From Microcella alkaliphila (GTDB taxonomy: Bacteria > Actinomycetota > Actinomycetes > Actinomycetales > Microbacteriaceae), in NCBI RefSeq assembly GCF_002355395.1, contig NZ_AP017315.1, positions 1,984,001 to 2,048,000 of the forward strand: DNA of 64,000 nucleotides, read 5' to 3'. Below, piece after piece: positions 47,175 to 55,985 of the stretch. The position numbers were made by a program, and so were the translations under genes. The notes beneath the pieces were generated by a model that worked only from the letters and a program-made list of their open reading frames with translations, made no database searches and was not told the DNA's origin. Position 1 is the stretch's first letter. Each line of letters opens with the position of its first letter.

Positions 47175-47834
47175 GTGGCCCACGACACTCTTGACACTCC
47201 CGCGCTCGCGACCGATCGGGTCGTGATGCGCACCGAGCCCGTGCAGCAGCGCTCCGCCGAACGCATCGAATTGCTGCTCGACGCCGCCGCCCAGCTCATC
47301 GATGAGGGCGGCATCGACGGCGTCACCACGAGCGCGGTCGCGAAGCGCTCCGGCTCGTCGGTGGGGGTCGTCTACCGCTACTTCCCCAACATTCAGTCTC
47401 TGCTGCGCGCACTCGCCGTGCGCAACATGGAGCGCTACCTCGAGCGGGTATGGCACGGCGTCGAAAACTCCGGCCCCGAGCCGTGGTCGTCGTTCGACTC
47501 GACCCTCAACGCCTTCGTCGACATGACGCGCCACGAGCCGGGTTTTCGCGCTCTGCGCTTCGGCGACGTGATCGACCAGCGCTTCATGAACCCCGAACTC
47601 AGCAACAACCAGATTCTCGCGCGCAAGTTCGCCGATCAGGTCGGCGAGACGTACAACTTCGCACCGGATGCGACACTCGTCTTTCACCTGGAGGTCGCGG
47701 TCGAAATCGCTTCGGGCCTGCTCGCGCGCGCCTTCCAGCTCGACCCGCAGGGCGACGAGGCGTTCATCGAGGCCACCCGACAGCTGTGCGGTGACTACCT
47801 GCGCACGAACATCCCGTTGACGGTCGCCCCGTGA
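47175..47834 (+). CDS. TetR-family transcriptional regulator
   Basis: The 219-residue protein has a TetR DNA-binding domain at residues 25-72: RSAERIELLLDAAAQLIDEGGIDGVTTSAVAKRSGSSVGVVYRYFPNIQSLLRAL. The C-terminal ligand domain is not recognisable. The GTG has GGGAGGG upstream. The stop overlaps the map start (GTGA), so it is coupled to map; an effect on rplS or map expression is possible but unproven. No clear palindrome was spotted in the 225 bp between it and rplS. Confidence 0.88.
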   Translation: MAHDTLDTPALATDRVVMRTEPVQQRSAERIELLLDAAAQLIDEGGIDGVTTSAVAKRSGSSVGVVYRYFPNIQSLLRALAVRNMERYLERVWHGVENSGPEPWSSFDSTLNAFVDMTRHEPGFRALRFGDVIDQRFMNPELSNNQILARKFADQVGETYNFAPDATLVFHLEVAVEIASGLLARAFQLDPQGDEAFIEATRQLCGDYLRTNIPLTVAP

Positions 47835-48598
47835 TCGAACTGCGCACCCCCGACGAGATCGAGCAGATGCGGCCCGCCGGGCGCTTCGTGGCGAGCGTCA
47901 TCGAGGCCACGTCACGCGCCGCCGACGTCGGCGTCAACCTACTGGATCTCGATGCGCTGGCGCACGAGATGATTCGCGCCGAAGGCGCTGAGAGCTGCTA
48001 CATCGACTATCACCCGTCGTTCGGCGGATCGCCGTTCGGCAAGGTCATCTGCACCTCGGTGAATGACGCCGCGCTGCACGGACTGCCCCACGACTACGTG
48101 CTGCGCGACGGCGACCTGCTGTCGCTCGACTTCGCCGCGGCGGTCGACGGCTGGGTGTGCGACTCGGCCATCAGCGTGATCGTCGGCGAGCCGCGCGAGG
48201 GCGATCAGGAACTCATCGACACCGTGGAGCGCGCGCTGGCGGCCGGCATCGAGCAGGCAAGACACGGGCGTCGCATGGGCGACATTTCCGGGGCCATCGG
48301 GGACGTCGCCTACGAGGCCGGGTACCCCGTGAACCTCGACTTCGGTGGGCACGGTGTGGGCCGCACGATGCACGGTGAGCCGCACGTGCCGAACGACGGC
48401 CGTCGCGGCCGGGGGCTGAAGCTCAAGCAGGGTCTCGTGATCGCGATCGAGCCGTGGTTTATTCCCGACACCGACGAGATCTACACCGACGACGATGGCT
48501 GGACCCTGCGTAGCCGCACCGGCACGCGCGCCGCACACGCCGAGCACACCGTCGCGATCACCGCCGACGGCCCCATCGTGCTTACGGCGCGGGACTGA
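47831..48598 (+). CDS. map: Type I methionine aminopeptidase
   Basis: MAP removes the initiator methionine. The 255-residue protein has the five metal ligands: Asp pair in LLSLDFAAAVDGWVCDSAI, His in GGHGVGRTMHGEPHVPN, Glu in VIAIEPWFI and Glu in AEHTVAI. The substrate-side His in DAALHGLPHDYVL is also present. GTG start overlaps the tetR stop. Its 3' end overlaps 17 bp with the convergent gene at 48582. A second map copy may exist elsewhere, as often in actinobacteria. Confidence 0.95.
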   Translation: MIELRTPDEIEQMRPAGRFVASVIEATSRAADVGVNLLDLDALAHEMIRAEGAESCYIDYHPSFGGSPFGKVICTSVNDAALHGLPHDYVLRDGDLLSLDFAAAVDGWVCDSAISVIVGEPREGDQELIDTVERALAAGIEQARHGRRMGDISGAIGDVAYEAGYPVNLDFGGHGVGRTMHGEPHVPNDGRRGRGLKLKQGLVIAIEPWFIPDTDEIYTDDDGWTLRSRTGTRAAHAEHTVAITADGPIVLTARD

Positions 48599-49022
48599 CG
48601 CCCGATTCGACGACCGGGGCGTACGCGCCCCGCCGCATCTGCAGCGTGGTGCGCGCCATGGTGACGCACGCGGTGACGGCGGCGGCGATGAGCAGCGGCC
48701 ACAGCAGGAACCCGCCGATGAGCGCAGCCGGGTCGAGCGACGTCAGCACGGTCACGACGACGAGGAGCGCCTGAACGCCGAGCAGAATCTTCTCGCCGCT
48801 CGTGAGCACCGGCGGCCGCCTCGCCATCACGATGAGATGGTTGATGCCGAGTGAGACGGCAAGGCCGGGCAACACGAAGGTGCCGGTGACGACCGCTTGC
48901 ACCGAGGGCAGGAAGGCGTACGCGCCGAGTGCCTGCACGACCCAGGCCGCGACGCCGGCGACCGCGGCCAGGATGGCGAGCAGCGGCTGCGCCCACAGCC
49001 ACATACGCTCGGCGCCGGTCAC
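48582..49022 (-). CDS. Four-helix membrane protein of unknown function
   Basis: The 146-residue protein has four hydrophobic segments (residues about 10-35, 38-62, 78-97, 100-120) and short loops. The basic [11 protein letters not shown] loop is likely cytoplasmic. It resembles uncharacterised membrane proteins found beside trmD in related genomes. GTG overlaps the trmD stop as GTGA, so it is part of the rpsP-to-trmD operon. It ends inside map. Confidence 0.8.
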   Translation of the reverse strand: MTGAERMWLWAQPLLAILAAVAGVAAWVVQALGAYAFLPSVQAVVTGTFVLPGLAVSLGINHLIVMARRPPVLTSGEKILLGVQALLVVVTVLTSLDPAALIGGFLLWPLLIAAAVTACVTMARTTLQMRRGAYAPVVESGVSPAP

Positions 49023-49702
49023 TGCTCACCTAGCAGGTCGGGGCGGATGCGCGCGGTGCGATCGAGCTGCTGCTCACGCCTCCAGGCGGCGATCGCCGCG
49101 TGGTTGCCGCTCAACAGGATCGGCGGTACCTCGTGGCCGCGCCAGCTGGCGGGTTTCGTGTAGCTCGGGTACTCGAGCAGGCCGTCTTCGTGACTCTCTT
49201 CGTCGAGGCTCTGGGGATTGCCGACGACGCCGGGGACCAGGCGACCGACGGCTTCGATCATCGCCATCGCTGCCACCTCCCCGCCGTTCAGCACGTAGTC
49301 GCCGAGGCTGAGTTCGCGCACCTCGATGCGCTCAGAGTAGTGGTCGATGACCCGCTGGTCGATGCCCTCGTAGCGGCCGCAGGCGAAGACGAGGTGGGGC
49401 TTGGCCGCAAGCTCGCGGGCGGCCGACTGGGTGAAGCGGTGACCGGCGGGGCTCGGAACGATCAGCGTCGTCTGGTCGGTGATGAGTGCATCCAGCGCCT
49501 CTCCCCACGGCTCGGGGCGCATGACCATGCCGGCGCCGCCGCCGTACGGTGTGTCGTCGACGGTGCGGTGCTTGTCGTGGGTGTGGGCGCGCAGGTCGTG
49601 CACCCCGAACTCGATGACGCCGGCGGCGCGCGCTTTGCCGAGCAGCGACACGTCGAGCACGCCGAAGAAGTCGGGGAAGATCGTGACGACGTCGACCCGC
49701 AC
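49019..49702 (-). CDS. trmD: tRNA (guanine37-N1)-methyltransferase
   Basis: TrmD makes m1G37, which prevents frameshifting. The 227-residue protein has the SPOUT knot: [16 protein letters not shown] at the start, [32 protein letters not shown] and [32 protein letters not shown]. The [21 protein letters not shown] segment is family typical. GTG start, 2 bp after the rimM stop. Standard order with rimM, khpA and rpsP. Confidence 0.98.
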   Translation of the reverse strand: MRVDVVTIFPDFFGVLDVSLLGKARAAGVIEFGVHDLRAHTHDKHRTVDDTPYGGGAGMVMRPEPWGEALDALITDQTTLIVPSPAGHRFTQSAARELAAKPHLVFACGRYEGIDQRVIDHYSERIEVRELSLGDYVLNGGEVAAMAMIEAVGRLVPGVVGNPQSLDEESHEDGLLEYPSYTKPASWRGHEVPPILLSGNHAAIAAWRREQQLDRTARIRPDLLGEQ

Positions 49703-49704
49703 GG

Positions 49705-50337
49705 CTACTGCTCGCTGGGTGGGGTTGTCGGTGTGCGTGCGGCGGTGTCGCCCGCCCCGCCAGGCGCGGGCCCGTCGAGGTCGTCGAACAGCCCGTCGGG
49801 CGGTGTCACGACGAGGGTTCCGGCCTCGATGTCGACGCTCGGCACGATCGCCGAGACGAACGGCACGAGGACATCGCGCTCAGCCGTACGCACGACGAGC
49901 AGGTCTTGCGCGGGGAAGTGCTCGACGCGAATGACCTCGCCGACGTCGTCGCCATCACGCAGCACGCGCAGGCCGACGAGCTGGAAGTCGTACCAGGCGT
50001 CGTCTTCGGGCTGCTCGTCGGTCGGCTGCTCGATCCAGAGGATGGCCTTGGCGAGCGACTCGGCGGCCGTGCGGTCAGCAACCCCCTCGAAGAAACCGAC
50101 AGGCTGGCCGTTGTACCAGCGCAGCTCGGTGAGCGTCAGGTTCTTCCCGTGCCAGGGCGACGTGGTCGGAACCTGCAGAGAGAAGCTTGCCCCGGGCGTG
50201 AAACGCCGCTCGGGGTCATCGGTGAACAGCTCGAGCTTGAGGGCGCCCTTCAGCCCGTGGGCCTTCGTGAGTCGCCCGACCCGAAGCCTCGTTGCGGGCG
50301 AGCCGGGTGGGTCAGCTTTGGCTGGGCCCACGATCAC
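49705..50337 (-). CDS. rimM: Ribosome maturation factor RimM
   Basis: RimM helps assemble the 30S head around S19. The 210-residue protein has the N-terminal barrel ([23 protein letters not shown]) and the PRC barrel ([44 protein letters not shown]). The tail is Gly/Pro/Ala-rich. The GTG overlaps the khpA stop (GTGA), so they are translationally coupled. Confidence 0.96.
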   Translation of the reverse strand: MIVGPAKADPPGSPATRLRVGRLTKAHGLKGALKLELFTDDPERRFTPGASFSLQVPTTSPWHGKNLTLTELRWYNGQPVGFFEGVADRTAAESLAKAILWIEQPTDEQPEDDAWYDFQLVGLRVLRDGDDVGEVIRVEHFPAQDLLVVRTAERDVLVPFVSAIVPSVDIEAGTLVVTPPDGLFDDLDGPAPGGAGDTAARTPTTPPSEQ

Positions 50338-50570
50338 GCGTCGGTGTCGACAACGTCGACGCGAACGCGGCGACCATCGGCGAGCGACGAGATGACCTGG
50401 CGCAGGGCCTTGGCGGTGCGGCCGCCGCGGCCGATGACGCGGCCGAGGTCCTCGGGGTGCACACGCACCTCGAGGACCTCGCCGCGGCCGGAGTTCTGCG
50501 ACGCGACGACGACGTCGTCGGGGTGATCGACGATCCCCTTGACGAGATGCTCCAGCGTGTCAGCAAGCAC
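50334..50570 (-). CDS. khpA: KH-domain RNA-binding protein
   Basis: The 78-residue protein is one type-II KH domain: LVKGIVDHPDDVVV and the GxxG loop LGRVIGRGGRTAKALRQVI, ending RVDVVDTDA. KhpA binds small RNAs, and in other bacteria pairs with KhpB to control cell size. It lies between rpsP and rimM, the fixed actinobacterial order. Confidence 0.95.
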   Translation of the reverse strand: MLADTLEHLVKGIVDHPDDVVVASQNSGRGEVLEVRVHPEDLGRVIGRGGRTAKALRQVISSLADGRRVRVDVVDTDA

Positions 50571-50575
50571 GACGA

Positions 50576-51046
50576 TTAGGCCTTGTCAGCCTCAGCGTCG
50601 GCGGCAGCCTCGCCAGCGGCGGGGGCCTCCTCGACGGCGGCCTCCTCGGCAGCCGCGGGTGCCTCGTCGGCGGCCGGGGCCTCCTCAGTCTTCTTCTCTG
50701 CCTTGGGCTTCAGAACCGGCTTCTTCGTCGAGTCGACGACGAACTCGGGCTTCGGCTCGGCGGTCTTGACGGTGCTCTTCGCACCCTTCTCGCCCTTGAA
50801 GGTGCCCCAGTCACCCGTGAGCTTGAGGATGGCGAGAACCTGCGGGGTCGGCTGCGCGCCGACGCTCAGCCAGTACTGCGCCCGCTCCGACTGCACCTCG
50901 ATGAACGAAGGCTCTTCGGTGGGGTGGTACTTGCCGATCTCTTCGATGACACGGCCGTCGCGCTTGGTGCGCGAGTCGGCGACGACGATGCGGTAGTAGG
51001 GTGCACGGATCTTGCCCATGCGCTTGAGGCGAATCTTGACAGCCAC
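50576..51046 (-). CDS. rpsP: 30S ribosomal protein S16 with long acidic tail
   Basis: The GTG at 51046, preceded by CCGGAGAAAC, gives the standard S16 start [42 protein letters not shown]. The core ends near residue 85; about 70 more residues follow. These include a Lys/Pro-rich part and an Ala/Glu-rich end ([17 protein letters not shown]), so the protein has 156 residues against about 80-90 for short S16. It heads the khpA-rimM-trmD operon. Confidence 0.97.
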   Translation of the reverse strand: MAVKIRLKRMGKIRAPYYRIVVADSRTKRDGRVIEEIGKYHPTEEPSFIEVQSERAQYWLSVGAQPTPQVLAILKLTGDWGTFKGEKGAKSTVKTAEPKPEFVVDSTKKPVLKPKAEKKTEEAPAADEAPAAAEEAAVEEAPAAGEAAADAEADKA

Positions 51047-51172
51047 GTTTCTCCGGAAAGTGTTGATGATGGGTGGCTCGCCGCCAATTGTGTGGGGCAC
51101 ACTCGGCGCGAAAGCTCTATAGGGATGCTCGGCGCGCCTGATAGAGGGTCGGGCGCGCGAACACTCGACCGC

Positions 51173-52508
51173 CTATTCTGGCAGATTTTCAGCCCGCTCG
51201 CGGACGGGGCCGGTGTCGGGAGGGCCGGCCACGCGCATCCACGGGGTTCGGTGCTCGAGTTCGGCGGCGACGGTCAGAAGAAGAGCCTCGCCCGCACCGC
51301 CGGCCGCAGGACGCGCGACTAGCTGGACGCCGCTCGGAACGGCAGCCTCGGGGTGCCACCCGGCGGGAACGACGGCCGCGGGCCAACCGAGCAGGTTCCA
51401 CATCGCGGCGTACGGCGCGTAGCCGATGTTGACGCGCATGTTGGCGATCCAGCTACGGCGGTGCCAGCCGTCGGCGGTCGGGCCGGGCTGGGCAAGAGCG
51501 GGGGCGAGCACGACGTCCACGTCGGCGGTCGCGACGAGCATCCGCTCACGCAGTGTCTCGACGGGCGCTGCTCGCAGCCCGCCGAGACGCTCGAGAATGC
51601 GACCGGCGCGAATGTGAGCGCGCACGCGCGGCTCGAGCGCGGCGAGGTCGAGCCCGTCGTGCACGGCATCGGAGGCGGCACCCGCGAACCAGCGGGCGAG
51701 CGCGGGTAACGGGTTCGCGGGGTATGGCAGAGCCAGCTCGACGACCTCGTGGCCTGCGGCGGCAAGCGCTCGTGCGGTGCGCACGGCGGCGGCGCGGAAC
51801 CCGGCGTCGAGCCGCGCGAGCGGGGTCGGCACCGCGAGGGCGAGGCCAATGCGTAGCGGGCTGGCTGGCGACCTAACCGTGGCGAGCTCGGGTCGTCCCG
51901 CCATGACCGACAGCATGAGGGCGGCGTCGGCGACGGTCGTCGCCATGGGGCCGTTCTCGCTCATGCCGAACCAGCTGTGCGCACCCATCTCGGCAGGAAC
52001 GAGCCCGGCACCGGGCTTCAGGCCGACGACGCCGCAATTGGCGGCGGGGATACGAATCGACCCCATACCGTCGGCGGCGTGCGCGACGGGCACCATCCCC
52101 GCGGCGACCGCGGCGGCCGACCCTCCCGAGGAGCCGCCAGACGTGCGCTCGAGGTTCCACGGGTTGCGGGTCGTGCCGTAGACCGAGTCGGTCGTGCCGA
52201 ACACGCACAGCTCCGGCACGCGGGTGAGGCCGACGACGACGGCTCCCGCGGTGCGGAGCCGCTCAACCACGGGATGGTCAGCCGACTGCGGCTCGGCACT
52301 CGTGGCGGCACTGCCCTCGCGCATCCACGATCGCGGCCTCCGCGAGCGCTTTCTCGGCGCGAACGAGCTGGAAGGCGCCGATGGCCGCATCGTGCTCGGC
52401 GATGCGGCCGAGCGCCGCCGTCACCTCGGCGACCGCGGTGCTGTCGCCGGCGCGCACGGCGGCGGCGATCGCCGAGGCGGTCGGGGTTGCCGAGCGGGGG
52501 TCAGTCAC
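51173..52508 (-). pseudogene. Amidase broken by internal deletion with frameshift
   Basis: The 5' part (52508 to about 52317) encodes a normal amidase N-terminus ending AEAAIVDAR. The frame then runs into nonsense and stops at 52278. In another frame, from about 52321, the protein continues EGSAATSAEPQSADHPVVERLRTAG and then the amidase signature [14 protein letters not shown] and SIRIPAANCGVVGLKP to the end at 51173. Comparison with GatA shows about 27 residues missing at the join, including the PVAIKD segment with the catalytic Lys. So it is not only frameshifted but also lacks the active site. It lies between ffh and rpsP. Confidence 0.82.
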
Positions 52509-52552
52509 GTCACTGTGCCTGTCGTGGTGGGGTGCCGCGTGCCGACGGCCTG

Positions 52553-54133
52553 CTACCGGCCGAGGAACTTCTGCAGCGCTTCGAGCTCTTCCGCACTGGG
52601 GGCCTGATTGCCGGCCGCCCCTCCCCCGCCGAGGCCGAAGCCGGAACCGGTTGCGGCGCCGCCGGCAGAGCCGCCCTGCGCCTTCGCGGCCTCTTCGGCC
52701 GCGCGCTTCGCGGGGTTGCCCGAGCGCGAGCCCGCCTTGCCCTTCTTCTTCGCGGCCTTGCGGGCGCTGCGGGCGCCCGGGCCTCCGCCCATGCCGAGCG
52801 GGCCCATGCCGGGAATCTGGGGCATACCGCCCTTGGCGACCGTCTTCATCATCTTGGCGGCCTGCTCGAAGCGCATCACGAGCTGGTTGACCTCGGTGAC
52901 GGTCGTGCCCGAGCCCTTCGCGATGCGCAGACGCCGTGAGCCGTTGAGCAGCTTCGGCAGGCGGCGCTCGGCGGGCGTCATCGAGCGGATGATCGCCTCG
53001 GTGCGCGTGAGCTCAGACTCGTCGAAGTTGTCGAGCTGCTCTTTCATGCCGCGGGCGCCGGGCAGCATGCCGAGCATGCCCTTGATCGAGCCCATGTTCT
53101 TCAGCTGCTGCATCTGCTCGAGGAAGTCTTCGAGCGTGAAGCTGTCGGTCGCGAACTTCTCGGCCGTCTTGCGGGCCTGGTCTTCGTCGAAGGCCTTCTG
53201 CGCCTGCTCGATGAGCGTGAGGATGTCGCCCAGGTCGAGGATGCGGCTCGCCATGCGGTCGGGGTAGAAGGGCTCGAAGTCGTCGAGGCCCTCGCCGGTT
53301 GAGGCGAACATGATGGGGCGGCCGGTGACGCTCGCGACGCTGAGCGCGGCACCGCCGCGCGCGTCGCCATCCAGCTTCGACAGCACCACGCCCGTGAAGT
53401 CGACGCCCTCCTGGAACGCCTGCGCGGTCGCGACGGCGTCTTGACCGATCATCGCGTCGATGACGAAGAGCACCTCGTCGGGGTCGACGGCCTTGCGGAT
53501 GCTCGCGGCCTGCTTCATGAGTTCGGCGTCGACACCGAGGCGGCCGGCCGTGTCGACGATGACGACGTCATGCTGCTTGTCGCGGGCGACCTTCATCGCG
53601 TCTTGTGCGACGCGGACCGGGTCTCCGACGCCGTTGCCCGGCTCGGGGGCGTACACGGTCGCGCCGGCCTGCTCGCCGACGACCTGCAGCTGCTGCACGG
53701 CGTTCGGGCGCTGCAGGTCGGCCGCCACGAGCATCGGCGTGTGGCCGTCGTTCTTCAGCCACTTGGCGAGCTTGCCGGCGAGCGTCGTCTTACCGGCACC
53801 CTGGAGGCCAGCGAGCATGATGACGGTGGGGCCCGACTTCGCGAACTGCAGGCGGCGCTGCTCGCCACCGAGGATGGTGACGAGCTCGTCGTTCACGATC
53901 TTCACGACCTGCTGGGCCGGGTTCAGCGCCTTGTTGACCTCATCGCCGAGGGCACGCTCGCGCACGCGGCCGGTGAAGTCTTTCACCACGGGGAGCGCGA
54001 CATCGGCGTCGAGCAGGGCGCGACGAATCTCGCGGACCGTGCCGTCAACGTCGGCGGGGCTCAGCTTGCCTTTCGTGCGCAGCGCGCTGAAGGTCTGAGT
54101 GAGCCGGTCGGAGAGGGTGCCGAAAGTCGCCAT
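52553..54133 (-). CDS. ffh: Signal recognition particle protein
   Basis: Ffh binds signal sequences of nascent membrane proteins. The ATG at 54133 (GGGGG upstream) gives 526 residues: N domain (residues 1-85), GTPase with GLQGAGKTTLAGKLA (109-123), DTAGRLGVDAELM, LSKLDGDARGGAALS, and the M domain with a methionine-rich tail (KMMKTVAKGGMPQIPGMGPLGMGGG). A Gly/Ala-rich C-terminal extension follows. It is 25 bp downstream of ftsY. Confidence 0.98.
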   Translation of the reverse strand: MATFGTLSDRLTQTFSALRTKGKLSPADVDGTVREIRRALLDADVALPVVKDFTGRVRERALGDEVNKALNPAQQVVKIVNDELVTILGGEQRRLQFAKSGPTVIMLAGLQGAGKTTLAGKLAKWLKNDGHTPMLVAADLQRPNAVQQLQVVGEQAGATVYAPEPGNGVGDPVRVAQDAMKVARDKQHDVVIVDTAGRLGVDAELMKQAASIRKAVDPDEVLFVIDAMIGQDAVATAQAFQEGVDFTGVVLSKLDGDARGGAALSVASVTGRPIMFASTGEGLDDFEPFYPDRMASRILDLGDILTLIEQAQKAFDEDQARKTAEKFATDSFTLEDFLEQMQQLKNMGSIKGMLGMLPGARGMKEQLDNFDESELTRTEAIIRSMTPAERRLPKLLNGSRRLRIAKGSGTTVTEVNQLVMRFEQAAKMMKTVAKGGMPQIPGMGPLGMGGGPGARSARKAAKKKGKAGSRSGNPAKRAAEEAAKAQGGSAGGAATGSGFGLGGGGAAGNQAPSAEELEALQKFLGR

Positions 54134-54158
54134 GATGGCCCCCATTCTAGGTGGGGCG

Positions 54159-55031
54159 TCAGGGCACGAGGCTCTGTGCGAAGACGTGGGGGGTGAAGCC
54201 CGTCAGGTCGCCGATCCCTTCGCCCTGTCCGATCAGTTTGATGGGGATGCCCGTCTGCTGCTGCACGCGCAAGACGAAGCCGCCCTTCGCGCTGCCGTCG
54301 AGCTTCGTGATGACGAGGCCCGTGACGCCGGCGTGTTCGATGAACGCCTCGGCCTGGGCGACGCCGTTTTGCCCGGTCGTGCCGTCGAGCACGAGTAGCA
54401 CCTCGGCGATGGGCGCGAGCTTCTCGACGACGCGACGCACCTTGGCGAGCTCATCCATGAGCCCCGCCTTTGTCTGCAGGCGACCGGCGGTGTCGATGAT
54501 GGCGATGTCGGTGCCGTCGGCGATCGCGCGCTCGACCGTTTGGTAGGCGACGCTCGCCGGGTCTTGACCCTGCTGCTGCGGGCGCACGACTGCGGCGCCC
54601 GCGCGCTCGGCCCAGGTGGCGAGCTGGTCGACGGCGGCCGCACGGAAGGTGTCGGCCGCCCCCACGACGACGCTGCGTTGGTAGCCGGTCAGGAACTTCG
54701 CGAACTTGCCGATCGTGGTTGTCTTGCCGACGCCGTTGACCCCGACGACGAGCACGACGGCGGGCCGCTCACTGAGCCGAAGCGTCGGGTCGTGCGCGGC
54801 GAGCCGCTCCTCGATCGTCTCGCGCAGCAGGCGCTTGACGTCGGCCGGGTCGGTGATGCGCAGCCGCTCGACCTCGCTGCGGAGGTGGTCGAGGATCTCG
54901 TCGGTGAGGTCGGGCCCGAAGTCGGCGCCGATGAGGGCCGCTTCCAGGTCGTCCCACATCTCGTCGTCGACTACCGGGGTCGTGAACAGTCCGCGGAGTG
55001 CTCCCCCGAGGCTCCAGCTGCGTTCGGCCAT
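54159..55031 (-). CDS. ftsY: Signal recognition particle receptor FtsY (short)
   Basis: FtsY docks SRP-ribosome complexes at the membrane. At 290 residues it is only the NG core: N domain (residues 10-85), GTPase P-loop VGVNGVGKTTTIGKFAK (97-112), DTFRAAAVDQL, DTAGRLQTKAGLMDEL, TKLDGSAKGG, and GQGEGIGDLTGFTPHVFAQSL. The acidic A domain found in many FtsY is absent. A short amphipathic start (RSWSLGGALRGLFTTP) could bind membrane. Next to ffh, both halves of the SRP system are adjacent. Confidence 0.97.
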   Translation of the reverse strand: MAERSWSLGGALRGLFTTPVVDDEMWDDLEAALIGADFGPDLTDEILDHLRSEVERLRITDPADVKRLLRETIEERLAAHDPTLRLSERPAVVLVVGVNGVGKTTTIGKFAKFLTGYQRSVVVGAADTFRAAAVDQLATWAERAGAAVVRPQQQGQDPASVAYQTVERAIADGTDIAIIDTAGRLQTKAGLMDELAKVRRVVEKLAPIAEVLLVLDGTTGQNGVAQAEAFIEHAGVTGLVITKLDGSAKGGFVLRVQQQTGIPIKLIGQGEGIGDLTGFTPHVFAQSLVP

Positions 55032-55094
55032 GGAGTCCAGGCTAGTGGCGCGACGCCGGGCGACCGGTGTGCGGCCCCGCGCCGACGGCGCCGC

Positions 55095-55514
55095 CTACCC
55101 GAACCAGAGGGCGAGCTCGCGCGCGGCCGTCTCGGGAGAGTCGGAGCCGTGCACGAGGTTCTGCTGAACCTTCAACCCCCAGTCGCGGCCGAGGTCGCCG
55201 CGGATCGTGCCGGGTGCGGCGGTCGTCGGGTCGGTCGTTCCGGCCAGCGAGCGGAAGCCCTCGATCACGCGGTTGCCGGCGACACGCGCGGCGACCACGG
55301 GGCCCGACTCCATGAATTCGATGAGCGGCTCGTAGAACGGCTTGCCTTCGTGCTCGGCGTAGTGCTGGGCGAGTAGGTCACGGTCGGCCTGCACCATCCG
55401 CAGGTCGACGAGCTGGTAGCCCTTCGCCTCGATGCGGCGAAGGATTTCGCCGGTCAGGTTGCGGGCGACACCGTCGGGCTTGATGAGGACGAGGGTCTCT
55501 TCGATGCTGGTCAC
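55095..55514 (-). CDS. ndk: Nucleoside diphosphate kinase
   Basis: Ndk equilibrates nucleoside tri- and diphosphates. The 139-residue protein has [15 protein letters not shown], the phosphorylated His122 in [21 protein letters not shown], and TIRGDLG. GTG start with AGGAGAAC upstream, 3 bp after the DUF4233 gene stop. The order ileS-folC-DUF4233-ndk is usual in actinobacteria. Confidence 0.98.
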   Translation of the reverse strand: MTSIEETLVLIKPDGVARNLTGEILRRIEAKGYQLVDLRMVQADRDLLAQHYAEHEGKPFYEPLIEFMESGPVVAARVAGNRVIEGFRSLAGTTDPTTAAPGTIRGDLGRDWGLKVQQNLVHGSDSPETAARELALWFG

Positions 55515-55517
55515 GAT

Positions 55518-55985
55518 TTAGTTCTCCTGATCGGTGGGGTTCTCGGCAAAATGGCGACGCTTCGCTTCGTCGAGCTGACGGCCGCGCACGAGGCTGTAGA
55601 TCCAAAAGCCGACAAAGATCGCCGCGGTGACGGCGGCGAGCGGCTCGACGAAGCCCGTGGCGAGCAGCAGCACCTGCAGCGCACCGCTGTACCAGTAGCC
55701 CCACGAGTAGCGGGCGAGGCGAATGCCGATCGCGAGCAGCACGATCAGCACGACGCCGCCGAGGAAGGCGAGCGCGGGTGGGTCGGTCACGCGAACGCCG
55801 AACAGCGCGATCGCGCCGAACAGGACGACCGGAATCTCCATGCCCATCGTCGCGGTCATCAGCGACTCGGTGGCCGTCTTGTCGCGCTTGGGGCGGCGCG
55901 GCGGGGATGCTGTGCTCGCGTCGGTCTCGTCGCCGCTGGCACGTGCGTCGGCCGGCTCGTCAGTCGCGCCTGCGGTCTCGCTCAC
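55518..55985 (-). CDS. DUF4233 membrane protein
   Basis: The 155-residue protein has a charged N-terminal tail (about 40 residues, Asp/Arg-rich) then four hydrophobic segments (about 48-66, 74-88, 98-115, 118-135) and a charged end. It matches the DUF4233 family, found between folC and ndk in this phylum. Function unknown. GTG overlaps the folC stop (GTGA). Confidence 0.85.
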   Translation of the reverse strand: MSETAGATDEPADARASGDETDASTASPPRRPKRDKTATESLMTATMGMEIPVVLFGAIALFGVRVTDPPALAFLGGVVLIVLLAIGIRLARYSWGYWYSGALQVLLLATGFVEPLAAVTAAIFVGFWIYSLVRGRQLDEAKRRHFAENPTDQEN

